A DNA stretch of 64,000 nt from Plantago major (lineage: Eukaryota > Streptophyta > Magnoliopsida > Lamiales > Plantaginaceae): NCBI GenBank assembly GCA_026545765.1, contig CM048839.1, positions 64,839,187 to 64,903,186 on the forward strand, in the 5' to 3' direction. This document shows positions 33,601 through 47,118 of this stretch, piece by piece. The notes beneath the pieces were generated by a model. That model had not been told where the DNA came from, did not search any database, and saw only the letters and a list, made by a program, of their open reading frames with translations. The first letter of the stretch is position 1, and the number at the start of each line of letters is the position of its first letter. The translations under genes were made by a program, and so were the position numbers.

Positions 33601-36600
33601 ATGGCACCCAAGAAGATGACCACCAAGAACCCTAAGGCCGCATCATCTACTCCTGCTGAAAAGCAAGGAGAAAAGGAACTCAAGGTGTTGAATAAATGCC
33701 TTCTGGGAAAGTTCACCCCATCTGACTGGAATCCAAACCACAAAATGAATTGGGGAGCTTTTCTAGTGAAGAAGTATGTACCAGCAGTCATACCTTCAAG
33801 ACCAGATAGGAAACTGATATTGGGGATGCTGAAAAGTTCCCATATCTTCAAGTTTCTGTCTGCTGCACCCAGTGAACTATCCACACTGGATGTGCTAGAG
33901 TTCTACAACAACTCCAAAATCTTCACAAAGGTTGTGAATGATGAAGAAGAGAAATACATGCAGACTGAAGTTCAAGGACAAGAGATCGTCCTAGACTGCA
34001 AGACTTTCTGCAATATATTCCGATTGAAAAATCGAGGAACAATTGAAGACATCAACATCAGGGATGCTCCCATGATCCAAGGTGTTAAATAGCTATTTGA
34101 AGCAATCCAATTAGAGAATACAAAGGGTTGCCCAGGAGACTTTGTTCTGAAAGCAATCAGAACTAGTCATCTCCAGAAACACTGGAGTACTTTAGCTCTC
34201 ATTCTGGTCCGTTGCTTTGATGGCAACAAAGGTGGAGTAGACCAGATAAGCATGGAGAGATGGATGATGATGCATCTTCTGAACAAGAAGCATGAAGGGC
34301 AGGAAACCCACTTTAACTGGGGGAAGTACGCCTTTAACGAATTCCTTGGGCATATTGAAGAATTTGAGCCCAAGATCATCAATGGCTTTGCTGAGCCAAA
34401 GGCCAATATGCACTTTGGCTTCATAATTTGTCACATTCTGGAAACAATAGGAATCACTCTCAGAGAGAGGCAGGAAATCCCAGTCACCAATTCCCTTTTC
34501 AGACACGCCTTTGAAGAAAAGGAGAGACTTGCTGCTGAGAAAGCTCAGAGAGAGGCAGCAGAGCTTGAAGCTGCCCAACTAGGTGAGGAGGTCTCTGAGC
34601 AAGCTCAAGCTCAACCTCCAGCTGCCAAGAGAAAGAGGACTCAAAGCAAAAGAGCCTCCAAGTCCCTAAGCATACAAGAGGCACAACCTTCTGGAGACAA
34701 GATCTCAGAAGATGTTGGACGCCCAGAAAGGCAACTCCAGAAAGCCCAAGAATTCTGAGCCAGAACTCTCCAGAGATGATAGAAATATCATAGATGGGTC
34801 TGCACCAACACTGGATAGTGAATATGAGGATGATGAAATACTTGCAAAAGTACTCAAAAGGTCCAAGTCTGAGACCCATGGAGGAGCATCAAGCTCAGCC
34901 CCTCAGAGAGATAGGAGCCCCTCTGCCCAGCAGGAAGAAGAAGGCCTGGGTGAGGAAGATAGAATGCTGGAAGATCCTAATATTGCTTCCACATTCACTA
35001 TGCCAGCACAAAAGGTTGCTGAAGAAAACCCTGTTCTTGAACAGGTTCCTCAACCTTCTGAGAGAGCTCAACTCTCAGAAAGGGATCAAACTGAGATGGA
35101 GACTCAGAATGATACTGCAGAGGAGACTAACAATGAGCAGAGAGAGGCTGTGGAGACTCCACAAGTCCAAGAGACCCAAGCCCAGCCTGACTCTATTCAG
35201 GTAACAAAGATAGTTTGTATCTAACTTATCAACATAATTGCATGTTAACTTGTTAATCATAAGCTGTATTTGTTATAGGCCAATTTAGAGGCAATCTTTC
35301 AGGGGGAAGAAGACTTGTCCACCCCCTTGAATCAAGAAGAGGTTCCTCCAACCTCAGAACATCAAGAAGAGCCTATCCCACAGGTAGTAAAGTTATCTCT
35401 GAACAAGAAATAACTAACTAAAAACGCTCTTATCTTATGTTCTAATATTCTTAATGTCTCTTCTTAGGCTCCAACTGAGGAAGTAGTGGTGGTGAAACCA
35501 ACAACCCAAAACCAAGAGATTCCTCAGGCTGAAAAGCTCTCTGAGGAAGTATTTACTGAGCCTTCTGCTGAGAAGGTAAGTAATCAGTAATAGTCTCCTT
35601 CAAGAATGCTCTGGAAAACCCACTACTAATCTTTTATGTTTGTTCTTACAGGCTCAGTCAGAAGAACAATTGGATGAAGAAACAGTTGTGTTATCTCCTC
35701 CAAAGGAAACTGAAACTGCTGAACAAGTAGTATCTGTAGAAAAGGTTCAAGCAGAAAGAAATGTTGATGAGGATCAGACTTCTCCTCACAACAAAGTATG
35801 TGAGGCCTCTGTGCCCAAGCAAGCAGAAATATAGGATAATAGTGTTTCGACACAGGCTCAAAGTCTAGTGCCAATCAATTTACTCCAAGCCTTCCAGAAG
35901 CACACTCTCAAGAAACATCTAAAGTGCTTCAGACAATGGCAGAAACTCAGAAAGGCCGACCTTTCTGAAGTTGCAAGAGTAATCGACATCCCAGAGAAGA
36001 GAGCAATCGCCTTCAATCTGGAGGATCACATCCATGCATTGTTCCCAACAGAGTCCTACTCATTTGCCACTCTGATGCATGAAGACTTCATTCATGAAGT
36101 AGCACAAAGACTTATAGCAGATTTCCAAGCTGCAAATGCTCAAACCCAAGAGCAGATGGTGACCCATCCTGCCTTGCCCAGCAAGCTCACTACTTATCCA
36201 GCTGAGCAAGAAGTTAATGGGAGGATGATTACATTCCCAAATGTGATCAACCTAGTTTCAGAAGATGAAGAGGAGATGGATGAGAACGATTACCAAGAAC
36301 CCTCTTCTGAGCATCCAAGTCAAGAAAACAAGAAAAAGGATGATGATGATGATGATGATGATGATCAGAATGATGATCCCCAACCTGGACAAGGCGGGAT
36401 TCAGAAAGTTAGCAAAGGAAGTGGAGAAAAGGCTACTCCTTCAAATGCTCAGAGAGCCCCATCATCATCACCCCCAAAGTCTCATCAGAATACCCAACAG
36501 GCCGATCAGCAAGACATAATTGAAGAAATCTCAGCCACTGAGTTCAGGATTGAACAACTCAGACAGAAGTTGGAAGAAGAGAAGAGAATCAACTTAGAGT

Positions 36601-36872
36601 GCCAAGCACAAGTTGATGAGAAGGAAGCCAAGATTCAAAAGCTCAGAGAAGCTAATGCTAAAGAATTGGCCCTTCTGGATGAGCAAAGAAGTTTGGAAAG
36701 ACAGATCAGCATTACCGCAGCTGAAATTGATGCCATGCGTACTATTGATGAAGAAGCACAAGATGCTGAGGCTGCATCAGAAAGACCTTCTACATCTTCT
36801 CAGAAGGCCAGCACACTTGATGGAAAACAGAAGAAGATTGCCAATCTGCAAACAATCCAAGAAACGGATTAT
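33601..36872 (+). pseudogene. Element B accessory ORF, 5' part
   Basis: It starts MAPKKMTTKNPKAASSTPAE at 33601. The conserved N-terminal block includes LLGKFTPSDWNPNHKMNWGA and IFKFLSAAPSELSTLDVLEF, then FDGNKGGVDQISMERWMMMH and FNWGKYAFNEFLGHIEEFEP. Past about 34570 it is Glu/Gln/Pro-rich. Between 35200 and 35860 several short GT..AG stretches, each ending before GCTC or GCCA, look like introns. A block beginning HLKCFRQWQKLRKADLSEV (about 35913) matches 54776 in D. An Asp run at 36337-36365 is a (GAT)n microsatellite, and a coiled coil follows. Element D enters at 36873. Broken. Confidence 0.7.
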
Positions 36873-38537
36873 TGTTACGAAATTTGCTAGATATTTTGTT
36901 AGAAATATCGGTTTAGATTTTGATCAGCAACATGATGACTTATCTTAGTCTCAGAAAGGTGATTAGTACTCTTGGTTCACTTGAACATTGTAAAAGAGGA
37001 AACCCACTAAGTATGATAGTCTAGCTAATCTTGTATAGGATGTTAGGTTTCAAAATGTAATTTTTATTTTATGAAGAGAAGACCAAGAAGAAGACATCCA
37101 AGCAGAACAAGTTCAACGAATTTGAAGACTTGAAGAAACTGCACAAGATTACTGAAACAGTTTTACAGATACCTTGGCCAGATATCTTGAAGACACGAAT
37201 AGTTTTAAACAAACTGTGTCACAAGAGATATCTGAGAAATAAAAGGTCTATCTGAAAACAAGGAAAGTGTCCACAGATATCTATTCTCAGATACCTTGAG
37301 CTTTAACCACATTTCTGAAAAAGAAATATATATATTGCAAACAAAGTTGTTTCAATAAAAGTGGTATCTGAAGTTAAAGATAAGAACGTGCAAAGAATCA
37401 GAGAAATCTGATCAAAGTTGTCTCTGATACAAAGCATAGTTCCGTTGGCACTACAGGACAAAAAGTACAGTACAATGCATTTAATGCACGGACAGAGATG
37501 TCTGAACAAAAGCAACGGTAGCTTCTGAAGAAGAAGACAAACCTGCTACAGTACTATACACAGATATCAATAGTTTGAATTTGATTTAAGCCTAACGGAT
37601 ACTATTCAAACGGCACTCAAATTCATCTATATATATCAACACTTAGACTGCTTGAGGAGAGACGCTGAAACACAGAACTTACTGAACACATATCTTAATC
37701 TCTCAAGCAAACTACTTACTCTCAAGCTTTCTGTTGCGACCAAAGCTCTTGATCTTAAGTAGCACTGAAGTTCTAAGTGTCCTGATCCTAAACAAGCACT
37801 GCTATCTGTGAAAGAGTTGAATTGAAAGATCAAGTATCTGAGATTCATTCTCTTGAACATTTATCTAAGACTTGGGTCAGTAAAAAGAACAAGATACCAT
37901 ACATTGAAAAGTGTATTAAGTATACTTGATTCACAGAGCTATCTGATTAACTCAAAAGTTATTAAAGAAGCTCATCTGACAACTCAAACCAAAACCAACA
38001 CCATCACTGGCGTGGAGTACAGGAAGTACTTAGTTTGAGAAACTAAGGAATAACTCCAAGGTTATTGAGAACAGGAATTACTTAGCCTTGGAAGCTAGGG
38101 AATAGCTCAAAAAGGTTTCTGAGTACAGGAAGTACTTGGCTGTGAAAGCCGGGGAACAACTCAGGGGGAACATTTGGTTGGGAACCATTTGTTTAAGGAA
38201 TCTTAGAATAGGATTTTTGTAAGGTGACCTCAATTATCGATTCTAGTGAATTCTAGGTCTTTGGAAGACCGAAGTGGATTAGTTGGAGGATTACGCCACC
38301 TCCAGATACCACTATACTTGCTGTGTTATTTACTTCTCTGTACTTACTTTTCACCAACACACACACACACACGTTAACTGTTTCTGCACTTATCTATCTT
38401 AAGTCTTCCGCGCTCTGAATCTAAGTATCAGATATCTACACAGATATATGAGAAATAGTTTTTATCGACAAATGTTTTAAAAGACTATTCACCCCCCACC
38501 CCTCTAGTCTTTTACTTTGCCGTTATCTGGACCAACA
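36873..38537 (+). repeat. 5' LTR of element D
   Basis: This 1665-bp repeat starts TGTTACGAAATTTGC and ends TCTGGACCAACA. The TATA box CATCTATATATATCAAC lies at about 37625. Words of the ATCTGA/TCAGAT type and AGATATCT are dense (37160-37510). (AC)n runs lie near 38357. Confidence 0.92.
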
Positions 38538-38539
38538 AG

Positions 38540-38551
38540 TGGTATCAGAGC
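38540..38551 (+). promoter_or_regulatory. Primer-binding site of element D (initiator tRNA-Met)
   Basis: TGGTATCAGAGC lies two bases after the LTR, the same arrangement as in B. Confidence 0.95.
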
Positions 38552-38654
38552 GGGAGGTTCACAAGCCTTCTGCACTGAACCTAGATCCCCAGATAGGTGA
38601 AGGAACTTAGTCCATTTACGAGGACTATTTAATTTGTGTGTTAAGTGTGCAGGA

Positions 38655-40797
38655 ATGTCTCTGAGTGATGCACCCGTTCTCAAACCAGAGAACTACGAGA
38701 AATGGAAAAATAACATGATGCTCCACCTTGAAGCCATAAGTGACGAAATGATCGAAGTAATAAAAAATGGCCCAATAGTCATTCAACAACTTAAACAAGT
38801 CATGGAGGTTTCTAATGGTAGAGACAGAGATCAAAGCGAAGGATCTTCAAACCGATGCGCCAACAAGTGGGAGATCTACTAGTCAAGTTATTTACTGAAC
38901 CAAAGCTCAGAGAACTCGGACATCGAAAGATGCCAAGAGAAATCGTCGATGGTCAAGCTCGTAATATCATCATCGATCTACACTGAGCACATACAAGGTA
39001 AATCGGGTGCTAAACAATGAAAGTTGCCTGCAACTGATTGAAGAAATCTGTGCCGGAACTGAGAAAACCAAAGAAAACAAGTTCGAAGTTCTCAAGTTGA
39101 AATTTCAAAATTTCAAACAAGGACCCACTGAAACTCTGGAAGAACTTGATTTCAGATTTACCACTCTCATGAGTGATATGGCAGCACTTGGGGAAAGCAA
39201 CAGATACTCTCAGTCAGAAAAGATTAAGACTATTGTCAGAAGTCTTAACCACAACTGGGAGCATACTAAATTCTTTTATTTTAATCAAGGTATGCCAAAT
39301 ATCACTCCAGTGGAACTCTTCTCACATCTTGCTACGGTTGATTATGAGACAACACAAAGAGAACAAACAACCAAAAGTTGCGAATATTGCTCTAGTTGCT
39401 CAAGGAACTTCAAAAGAAGAAAAGCAAGGAAGAGATCGAGGATGCTCTTGCAAAGCAAATGAGCAAATATGTCGAGAAATTGAGAAAGAAAAGCCAAAGA
39501 GAAGTGAAAAGCATCTAGCTCAAACTATCACCAAGACAAAAATATGCAAAGCTCAACAACAAGCCATTCGAAAGCATCATGTACTGAGGAAGTAGAAATT
39601 GGAAACAATATCTGCTTCTATTGTCAGAAACCTGGTCACTTCAAGAAGGATTGTCCTACCTTCAACAAACTAACGACAGGTGACAAGAAAGATAGAAGAA
39701 TCTTCAGAAGAAGCCAGAAAGCTTTATTAACTGAAGAAAGAAAGAAAATCCAAACTCAACTGGATGCTCTAGACTATGAGACAGATTCTGAAGATGACAA
39801 TTCAGATGACTCAATCTTACCATCACCAGAATTATGTGGAGTTACTCATGATATAATCGACTTCGGCCTCAGGAAGAATGAAATGTGTGGAGTTGCTGAG
39901 ATTGATGGTCCAGACATCTCTAACATAGAAATCTGTCTTATGGCTGATGAGGTAACACATACTTCTTGTTATACGTATGAAAGTGATGAAGAAGAAATAA
40001 AAGATCTAGAAAATCTCAGGAAAGATCTTGACATCTATGAAAGAGAATTTCTAATGATCCGAGCTAGAGCCGAAAATCTTGAAGAAGAAAAGAATTCTCT
40101 TGCAAAGGAAAATTCTCAATTAGTTAAGATATCTGAGAAAAAGGATGCTGAAAATGCATTTCTCAAAGCTCAGATATCTGAGACTGAAAAGTCACATAAA
40201 GAAGCAATGGCTGAATTACGAAAGAAATATGAAGATCTTCTTTCTGAGAACAAGGAACTCAAAAAGAAAGAATTATCTTTTCAATCTTATGCCAAAGCTA
40301 GTGACACTCATCAAGTACAATCTTACTTAAGAGATCCTTGAAAAGAAAGGACTTCAATGAATGCACAGACAGATTGTTCTATCACTCTGAATAAGAGTGA
40401 GGAAAGAAGAACATTTGTAAGTACTCAGCAAGATGGTTCCCATGCAATCTATAGTATCGGTCAGAAGACGAAGATTGTTGACAAAGGAAAAGCAGTTGCG
40501 ACTAAACCTTTGTGGGAAAAACAAGTCAAAAATAAAACTGATGGGCACGTCTCTGAAAAGAAACACAACACTGAAAAGTGTAAACACCCACAGTGCTATG
40601 TCTCTCAAAAGGGTAGAATTGCAGGAGCTGGCAAATTCTCTCATGTCACTTTTTCTAGAAAGAAATTGGATCAACCAGAGACTAGCAAAGTCCGAGAAAA
40701 GATCTCGAGCTTTCAAGTGCTCGAAACGGTATTGGCTATAAAGGCATCGGGAAACAACTTGCTCATGAATACAAACAAGAGCAAGAACGATGGCTAA
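38655..40797 (+). pseudogene. Element D gag
   Basis: The start MSLSDAPVLKPENYEKWKNN is followed by the copia gag core (LKLKFQNFKQGPTETLEEL, about 39090-39160) and SLNHNWEHTKFFYFNQGMP. A CCHC zinc knuckle, CFYCQKPGHFKKDC, lies near 39610-39655. After it come an acidic region, a coiled coil (about 40030-40270) and a basic C-terminal part. Gag packages element RNA. Several frames are needed to cover it, so it is degraded. Confidence 0.85.
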
Positions 40798-41147
40798 AGG
40801 CTAGAATAGCTCAAAGCAATTATCAGAAGTGGAAGTTGAATCAAGCCACTGAAAATCTGAATGCCAGGGCTAGAAGAAATCTGGCAAGGAAAGCTAAGTT
40901 TGCTGAAAAGCAAACTCAGAAACCTGACAGGTATCTGAAAGCACCAAATGGAGCACCTAGGAACACACCAAGGAAGAAAATAATTCTTAATAATGATAAT
41001 CATTCAATCAGAATTCCTCCTTATGTTCCTATCAGACAAAAGAATGTTCCAAGGAAATTCATTCAAAAATGGATTCCTACTGGAAGATTGTTTAGTCCTG
41101 ATGGTTCCAATCAGAAATTGAGAACCTAATCTCCTGTTCCCTGTTAT

Positions 41148-43242
41148 GTGCAGAATGCTTCCTGGACTAAAGCACAATGGTTGTTTGATAGTGGATGCGG
41201 AAAGCACATGACAGGAGACAAAGCAAATCTGGTCGATTACAAAGCTTGCAACACAGGACCAGATATCAGATTTGCTGGAGGAGAATTAAATCCCTCTCTG
41301 GGATTTGGCAACGTCAAATTGCGAACATTAACAATCGCTGACGTATTACATGTTAAGGATTTGAAATATAATCTATTTAGCATGAGCCAATTTGCAGACA
41401 AAGGTTTTACTATAAAATTCAAAGCAAAATACTGCAAACTAATTGACAATGAGTCAAAGCAGACAGTCTTGGTTGCTCGGCGGAAAGGCAGTCTTTATGT
41501 TGCCGATTGGGCATCTGCCACAACTGAAGAATGTCTCATGGTGAGTCAATCTGGTCACATAGAAGAGCACTGGTTATGGCACAAAAGAATGAGTCACTTG
41601 AACTTCAAAACTCTGAACAAACTTGCCAAGAAAGAGTTAGTGGTTGGCCTTCCTAAAACGTCTTTCAGAAAGGATGATATCTGCTCTGCATGTCAGATGG
41701 GGAAACAATCCAAAATCTCTTTCAATTCCAAAACTAGACACTCTAGTGTTAGACCACTGCAATTACTACATATGGATCTTTTTGAATCATCTGTAACTAG
41801 TTATGTAGGAAAGAAGTATTGTCTGGTTGTTGTAGATGACTTCTCAAGATTCACTTGGGTTGTCTTTCTGAAACACAAATCTGACGCCAGGGTGGAGATA
41901 GCAAACTTGCTGAAAAAGCGTGAAGTCATGAAAAATGACAAGGTATCTGCAATCAGAACAGACCATGGTACTGAGTTTGTCAACCAGTACATAAAGGAGT
42001 TTTGTACCTGCAAAGGTATACAACACCAACTTTCCTCTGTAAGAACACCTCAACAAAATGGTATTGCAGAAAGGAAAAACAGAACCCTTAAAGAAGCTGC
42101 AAGGATGATGCTAGCTGACATTGAAATAAGTGAAATCTATTGGGTTGAAGCTGTAAACACGACTGCTACTCGTAATGATGTTTGATAAACAAACACCATG
42201 ACAAGACCCCTTATGAAATCTTGGTTGGTAGACCCCCTAATATCAAACATCTGAGAGTATTTGGTTGTAGATGTTTTGTTCTAAACAATGGAAAAGATTA
42301 TCTGAGAACATTTCAACCAAAGGCAGATGAAAGTGTATTTCTTGGCTATTCCATGAATAGCAAAGCCTACAGAATTTACAACAAAAGAACAAAGAAAATT
42401 GAAGAATCAGTTAATGTTGTATTCTATGAAGGAAGCAAGAAAACACCTCCTAATGATGAACTCTCAGAAAGGTTCAAAGAACTAATGTTAAGGGATCCTG
42501 AAGAAGAATCCTCAGAAAGGAGAAACATCATTATGGAAAGTGAGGATGACTCTGACGTAGAAAAGCATGAAGTGCCTAGTAACAGCAAGATGACTTACAA
42601 ACATGATGAAGAATTTCCTATAAAACTTCCAGAAATGGAAACTGAAGATGTTCATCATGAAGCTATCTCTGGAAACAATCTCTCTGAAAGACATGTTCCA
42701 GATAGCTCAAACGCTGAACAAGTGTCAGACATTAATTGCCCTTCTGAGGAGCAAAATGTCATAGATACTGAAAAAGTATCAAATCAAAATCCCAGTGATT
42801 CTCATTCAAATCATTTGAATATTGATCCTACTAGCACTAAACCTATGATGAGATGGATCAAGGATCATCCTGCAAAAGATGTAATTGGACCAATTAATCA
42901 AGGTGTTAGGACTAGGAGAGCAATAGCTGAAAATGCTAATTCTCTCTTTGGATGTTTCATCTCAAATATTGAACCCAAAAATATAGAAGAAGCATTAGGA
43001 GACCAAGACTGGATATCTGCAATGCAAGAAGAGCTGGATCAATTTGAGAGAAACAAAGTCTGGAAATTAGTTCCATTCATGGAAGGAATATCTGTGATTG
43101 GAACTAAATGGGTTTTCAGAAACAAAATGAATGAATCTGGTGAAATAACCAGAAACAAAGCAAGATTGATTGCCAAGGGATTTACCCAGACTCAAGGCTT
43201 ATATTTTGATGAGTCATATGCACCAGTTGCCAGATTGGATGC
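41148..43242 (+). pseudogene. Element D protease end, integrase and start of RT
   Basis: WLFDSGCGKHMTGDKANLVD is the protease/pre-integrase boundary, and HKRMSHLNFKTLNKLAK and CSACQMGKQSKISF follow. The integrase core has LLHMDLFESSV, IRTDHGTEF and PQQNGIAERKNRT as the D, D, E triad. Further on, FGCRCFVLNNGKDYL and FLGYSMNSKAYRIYN are the copia integrase C-terminal region, then an acidic linker. RT begins with DQDWISAMQEELDQFERN and GTKWVFRNKMNESG. Element E interrupts at 43243. Confidence 0.9.
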
Positions 43243-44279
43243 TGTTAGAACTTAAGATCCCGGATTGGTACTTGAAACAAGATCAATAGACAATGTTGCC
43301 AACAATGTTGTTCAACATTGTCTTCAACATAGCAAACAGATGGCAGCGGATGAATAAGAATGAAACTTCTATTACCAAGCCAATATATAGAGAAATATAT
43401 TGGCAGTGCCGTAGGCAAAATATCTACTGACAGGAAAAGTAGATCTAATCAAGTGGGTTTAATACAATCACAGACGATTGATTAAACAACCAAAACTAGC
43501 CCTAGAAGAACCAACAGTAAAAGCTATTCTAGGTCGATGTTTGAAAGAGTTATTCCAACAATGAATACTCTTAGACAAACTCTAAAGCTAGCAGAAAACA
43601 AGAAGCCTAAACTCTTTTAATAAAATCTCGATTGATCATCAAGAAAGGCTCTATGATTGCTCGGCTGAATCCTTGTACATATACTTGAGATATCGACAGC
43701 TCCCATCCAAGTCGAAAGGCAATAGGATCTCAGCAAAGGCAATTTTCCATGTTCTTGTTTTCTTCAATAATCAGCTAGAAGGAAATTCCCATATTAGTGT
43801 CTTCTACAATATATTTCCTTCTTGCTTTCTTCAACAATCTTCTTGAAAGATTCTCTCTTTGATCTCAGCAGGAAGAAACTAACGTTGTTTCTCTGTATAT
43901 GGCTGGCTGGAAAATCTTTCCAAGATTATCTCTAGAGAATCTTTTATTTCCTTCTTTCTTTCCAGGTGCCCATAACTTGTCAAACTCTTTCCTTCTTTTT
44001 AGATTTCATTCCTTGTGTCCAAAGCAGCTCAAACTCTTTCCTTATTCCTGCAGAAATTCGAATTGATTGCTTCCAGTCCAAGTCATCAGTCCAATTGGCC
44101 TGCTTGTTTCTATGTTGTCTGCTGTTGTCCGTAATGTTGTTCCAACATTGTATCGGCACTATTTTGCAATGTTGCACAACATTGAAATCCTGCAGTTCAC
44201 AAACAACAACAACAAACACAAACATTGAACTGAATCATGAAAGGTAAGATTAACTAATCAAGTGCAACTTGCATTTTCA
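43243..44279 (-). repeat. 3' LTR of element E
   Basis: This 1037-bp repeat starts TGTTAGAACTTAAGATCCCG and ends CTTGCATTTTCA on the plus strand. At least seven AACATTG/CAATGTT words occur within it, clustered at 43291-43325 and 44140-44225. Confidence 0.92.
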
Positions 44280-46521
44280 ATCTCCCCCTTAATCTTAGTC
44301 TTTCATCAAGCAATAGCATTCCTTTGGGCTCATTGATTCCTTTTGATCCATTAAGCATGTTTAAGCCCAACTTGATATATCCTACAAAATATTCATAGAA
44401 AAACAACTACAAACATTGAACCGGTAATGGTATGAAGAAAGGTTGAATTACTAAACAAAGTGCACTAAATTGCACTTTCAATCTCCCCCTTAATTCTGAT
44501 CTTTCTTCACACAACCTAAAACCAGTTTGTTAGTCAAATCGAACAAGTAGGATTTAAACAAGTCAAGAGGAATCCTTTGTTGGGAACTGAAAGATAAAGT
44601 GCAATCGATCAATGCTGATGGACAATGTTGAGTCAACACAGAACTCAACATTGCTGTAAATATGCACTTTTAAACTCCCTCTTATGACTTTGTCTACTCA
44701 TCTCCTTTAAACTCATCATAGGCATCATATCATACTTCTTTTGACAATTCCTGCACTCAGTAGTTAGTGAATAAAGACAAACTTGCGTAGAATCGCAGTA
44801 TAAGTGCAGTAAACAAAGTCGTCTGCAATGTTGACACAACATTGCAGTCAACATTGCACTATTCAATCTCCCCCTTTGTCTTTCTTCACAAAAACACACC
44901 TGAACAAACTTGTTAGAAACAAACAACAAAAACACACCTGAACAAACTTGTTAGAAACAAACAAATATAACAGGCATGAAACTACAGAACTCCCCCTCAA
45001 CATTAGACGAGAGCAATATAACAAAATAAAGTATGTTAGCTTTTTGTTCAATCTCTTCTCTTCTCCCCCTTTTTTGAGAAGAAAGATATCTCTCAGATTA
45101 TTCAACCAAGTTCACAGAAGGAGGCAAGAAGACATGCAATGAGTTGTGGACTATAGGACCTGCAATAAGAGCTGTGCAATGTTGGAGAATGATGTTGAAA
45201 ACATTGAGTTCAACACTGACAGCCAAGGTGATAGCAGAAGCAGGAAAAGAGTTTGGATTAGCTGAAGAGCAGTGTTAGGATAAGATTGGATGGTCATGAT
45301 GGGTGTTGTTGGGTTTGCCTTAAAAGATCCTGCAAATATATGTCAATGCTATAGAAACTGTGCACAACTGTTAATAAAAGATTAAAGTTGCAAGTAAAAC
45401 AGTTATCCGTCAAGTCATAGTAATTAGATAAACAGATAAACCCTAGGGAGGTTGACACTAAAAATCTTGATCTTAAATAATGACTTGAAATGCAAGAACA
45501 GGAAAGCAAAAACCCCAAACCCCAATGAAACACCTTAGACCTGAAACACCTCAGACCTACTCCCCCTCAAACCCAAAAACACACAGAAAGGTCAGATAGA
45601 GAAGCACATATAAAAAAGAGCAAATATAAGTCAGAAAGTACTCCAAGGACAGCCAATGATGACCAGCATGTTGACTCAACATTGATGACAACATCGGGAA
45701 ATCAGACCACTCTTAATGTAAGTCAGCCAGGAAACCAAGTCTCAAAATGTGCAGATTCGATTAACACCACTGATGCTGCAGGCAAAGACAGAGAGAGAAA
45801 GGAATACCAAAGAAACACACTCAACATTGCCTCAAGAAGTAAATTGAACAATTAGCATAAGTTTGAGTGGGGGTGACCATGAGACCGTGAACCATGTCAA
45901 ATAATTGGAACACGTATGAATCCGCCCAAAGCCAAGCCTATGCGGAGTTAGGCAAACACACGTCTCATGGCATAAAATCACTCATTTGACCACATTGGGT
46001 AATTTGGTACTCAGAAAGTGAACCAGCAAAATTACGAGAATCGGCACTTTTGTGCGTGTCGGTTTCCAGTACAGGCCATCAACCCTCACGACATATGACA
46101 CATTGGCCACGTCGATATCTGGATAGTATTTGAAACCTGCCCAACACGATCCTCGACGGAAACACTTCGAGCCCTTTTTATCATAATTCATTAGATTTAT
46201 TAAGCATAAAGGACAGGAGGCAACATCAAGAGTGAGTCAAGGTACGAGTAAAAATAGCCAAAAAGCAGCAAAAGTGGGTTTTACATAAAGCAAACACACA
46301 GGAGACTCGATCCCTTTCAACCTTGGTTTCAAATAGCCTTTCAAACCCTAAGCATCACCATTGTAAGCTAAAGCAGAAATGCATAGACCAAAGATGTACG
46401 TAAAGCACATAGACACACACAAAAAAAAAAAAAAAAATCAAAAGGCAACAAAAAACACCTCACTTTTCTGCAGCCAGTGTTGACTGTGATGTTGAGTCAA
46501 CACTGGTTTCAACATCGAAGA
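44280..46521 (-). other. 3' noncoding region of element E with repeated purine tracts
   Basis: On the minus strand, AAGGGGGAGATTG-type purine tracts occur next to the LTR (44280-44297) and again near 44478, 44671 and 44862, about 195 bp apart. A 37-bp unit with CACCTGAACAAACTTGTTAG is directly duplicated at about 44893-44965. A block at about 46030-46170 resembles 18500-18640. Many CAACATTG words are present. An A-run lies near 46423. No coding domain is seen. Confidence 0.6.
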
Positions 46522-47118
46522 TCACAAAGAGCACAAATCAAGAGATCTCCTAAGACTGAAGAATCTCTCACAATTCAAAGGCTTGGTAACAATATCTGCT
46601 AGTTGATTGGTTGTATCTAAGTGTTGTATGACTATTACTTGCAGATTGACCATATCCTTAAGAAAATTATACACAATGTCTACGTGTTTCGTGCGTGAGT
46701 GCAAAACAGGCTTCTTAAAATTATTTATGGCACTAAGGTCATTACAGAACATCAACAAGGTATCACATTGAAGACCAAAGTCATGCATCATATTTTTCAC
46801 CCATATCAATTGAGTAACACAACTCCCAGATGTTACATGTTCAGATTCAACATATGAGAGTGACACATTGTTCTGTTTCTTGAAATACCATGACATTAAA
46901 TTAGAATCAAGATAAAAGCAACCTCCACTAGTGTATTTTCTATCATCTAGAACGCCAGCCCAATCAGAATCACTAAATCCCACTAGATTAGTGTTTGTAT
47001 CACATGCATACCATAATCTAAGATTAACAGTTCTTGATATATATACGAAAAATCTTTTAAGAACAATCAGGTGTGGATTTGGGTTAGACGATACTGCACA
47101 AAGACACACATAAAACAT
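46522..47118 (-). pseudogene. Element E RNase H remnant
   Basis: The frame carries the copia RNase H signature: LVGFSDSDWAGVLDDRKYTS, LMSWYFKKQNNVSLSYVESE, FCNDLSAINNF and HSRTKHVDIVYNFLKD, ending QLADIVTKPLNCERF. It is the very end of a copia pol. The RT before it is not present as a recognisable frame. Confidence 0.85.
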
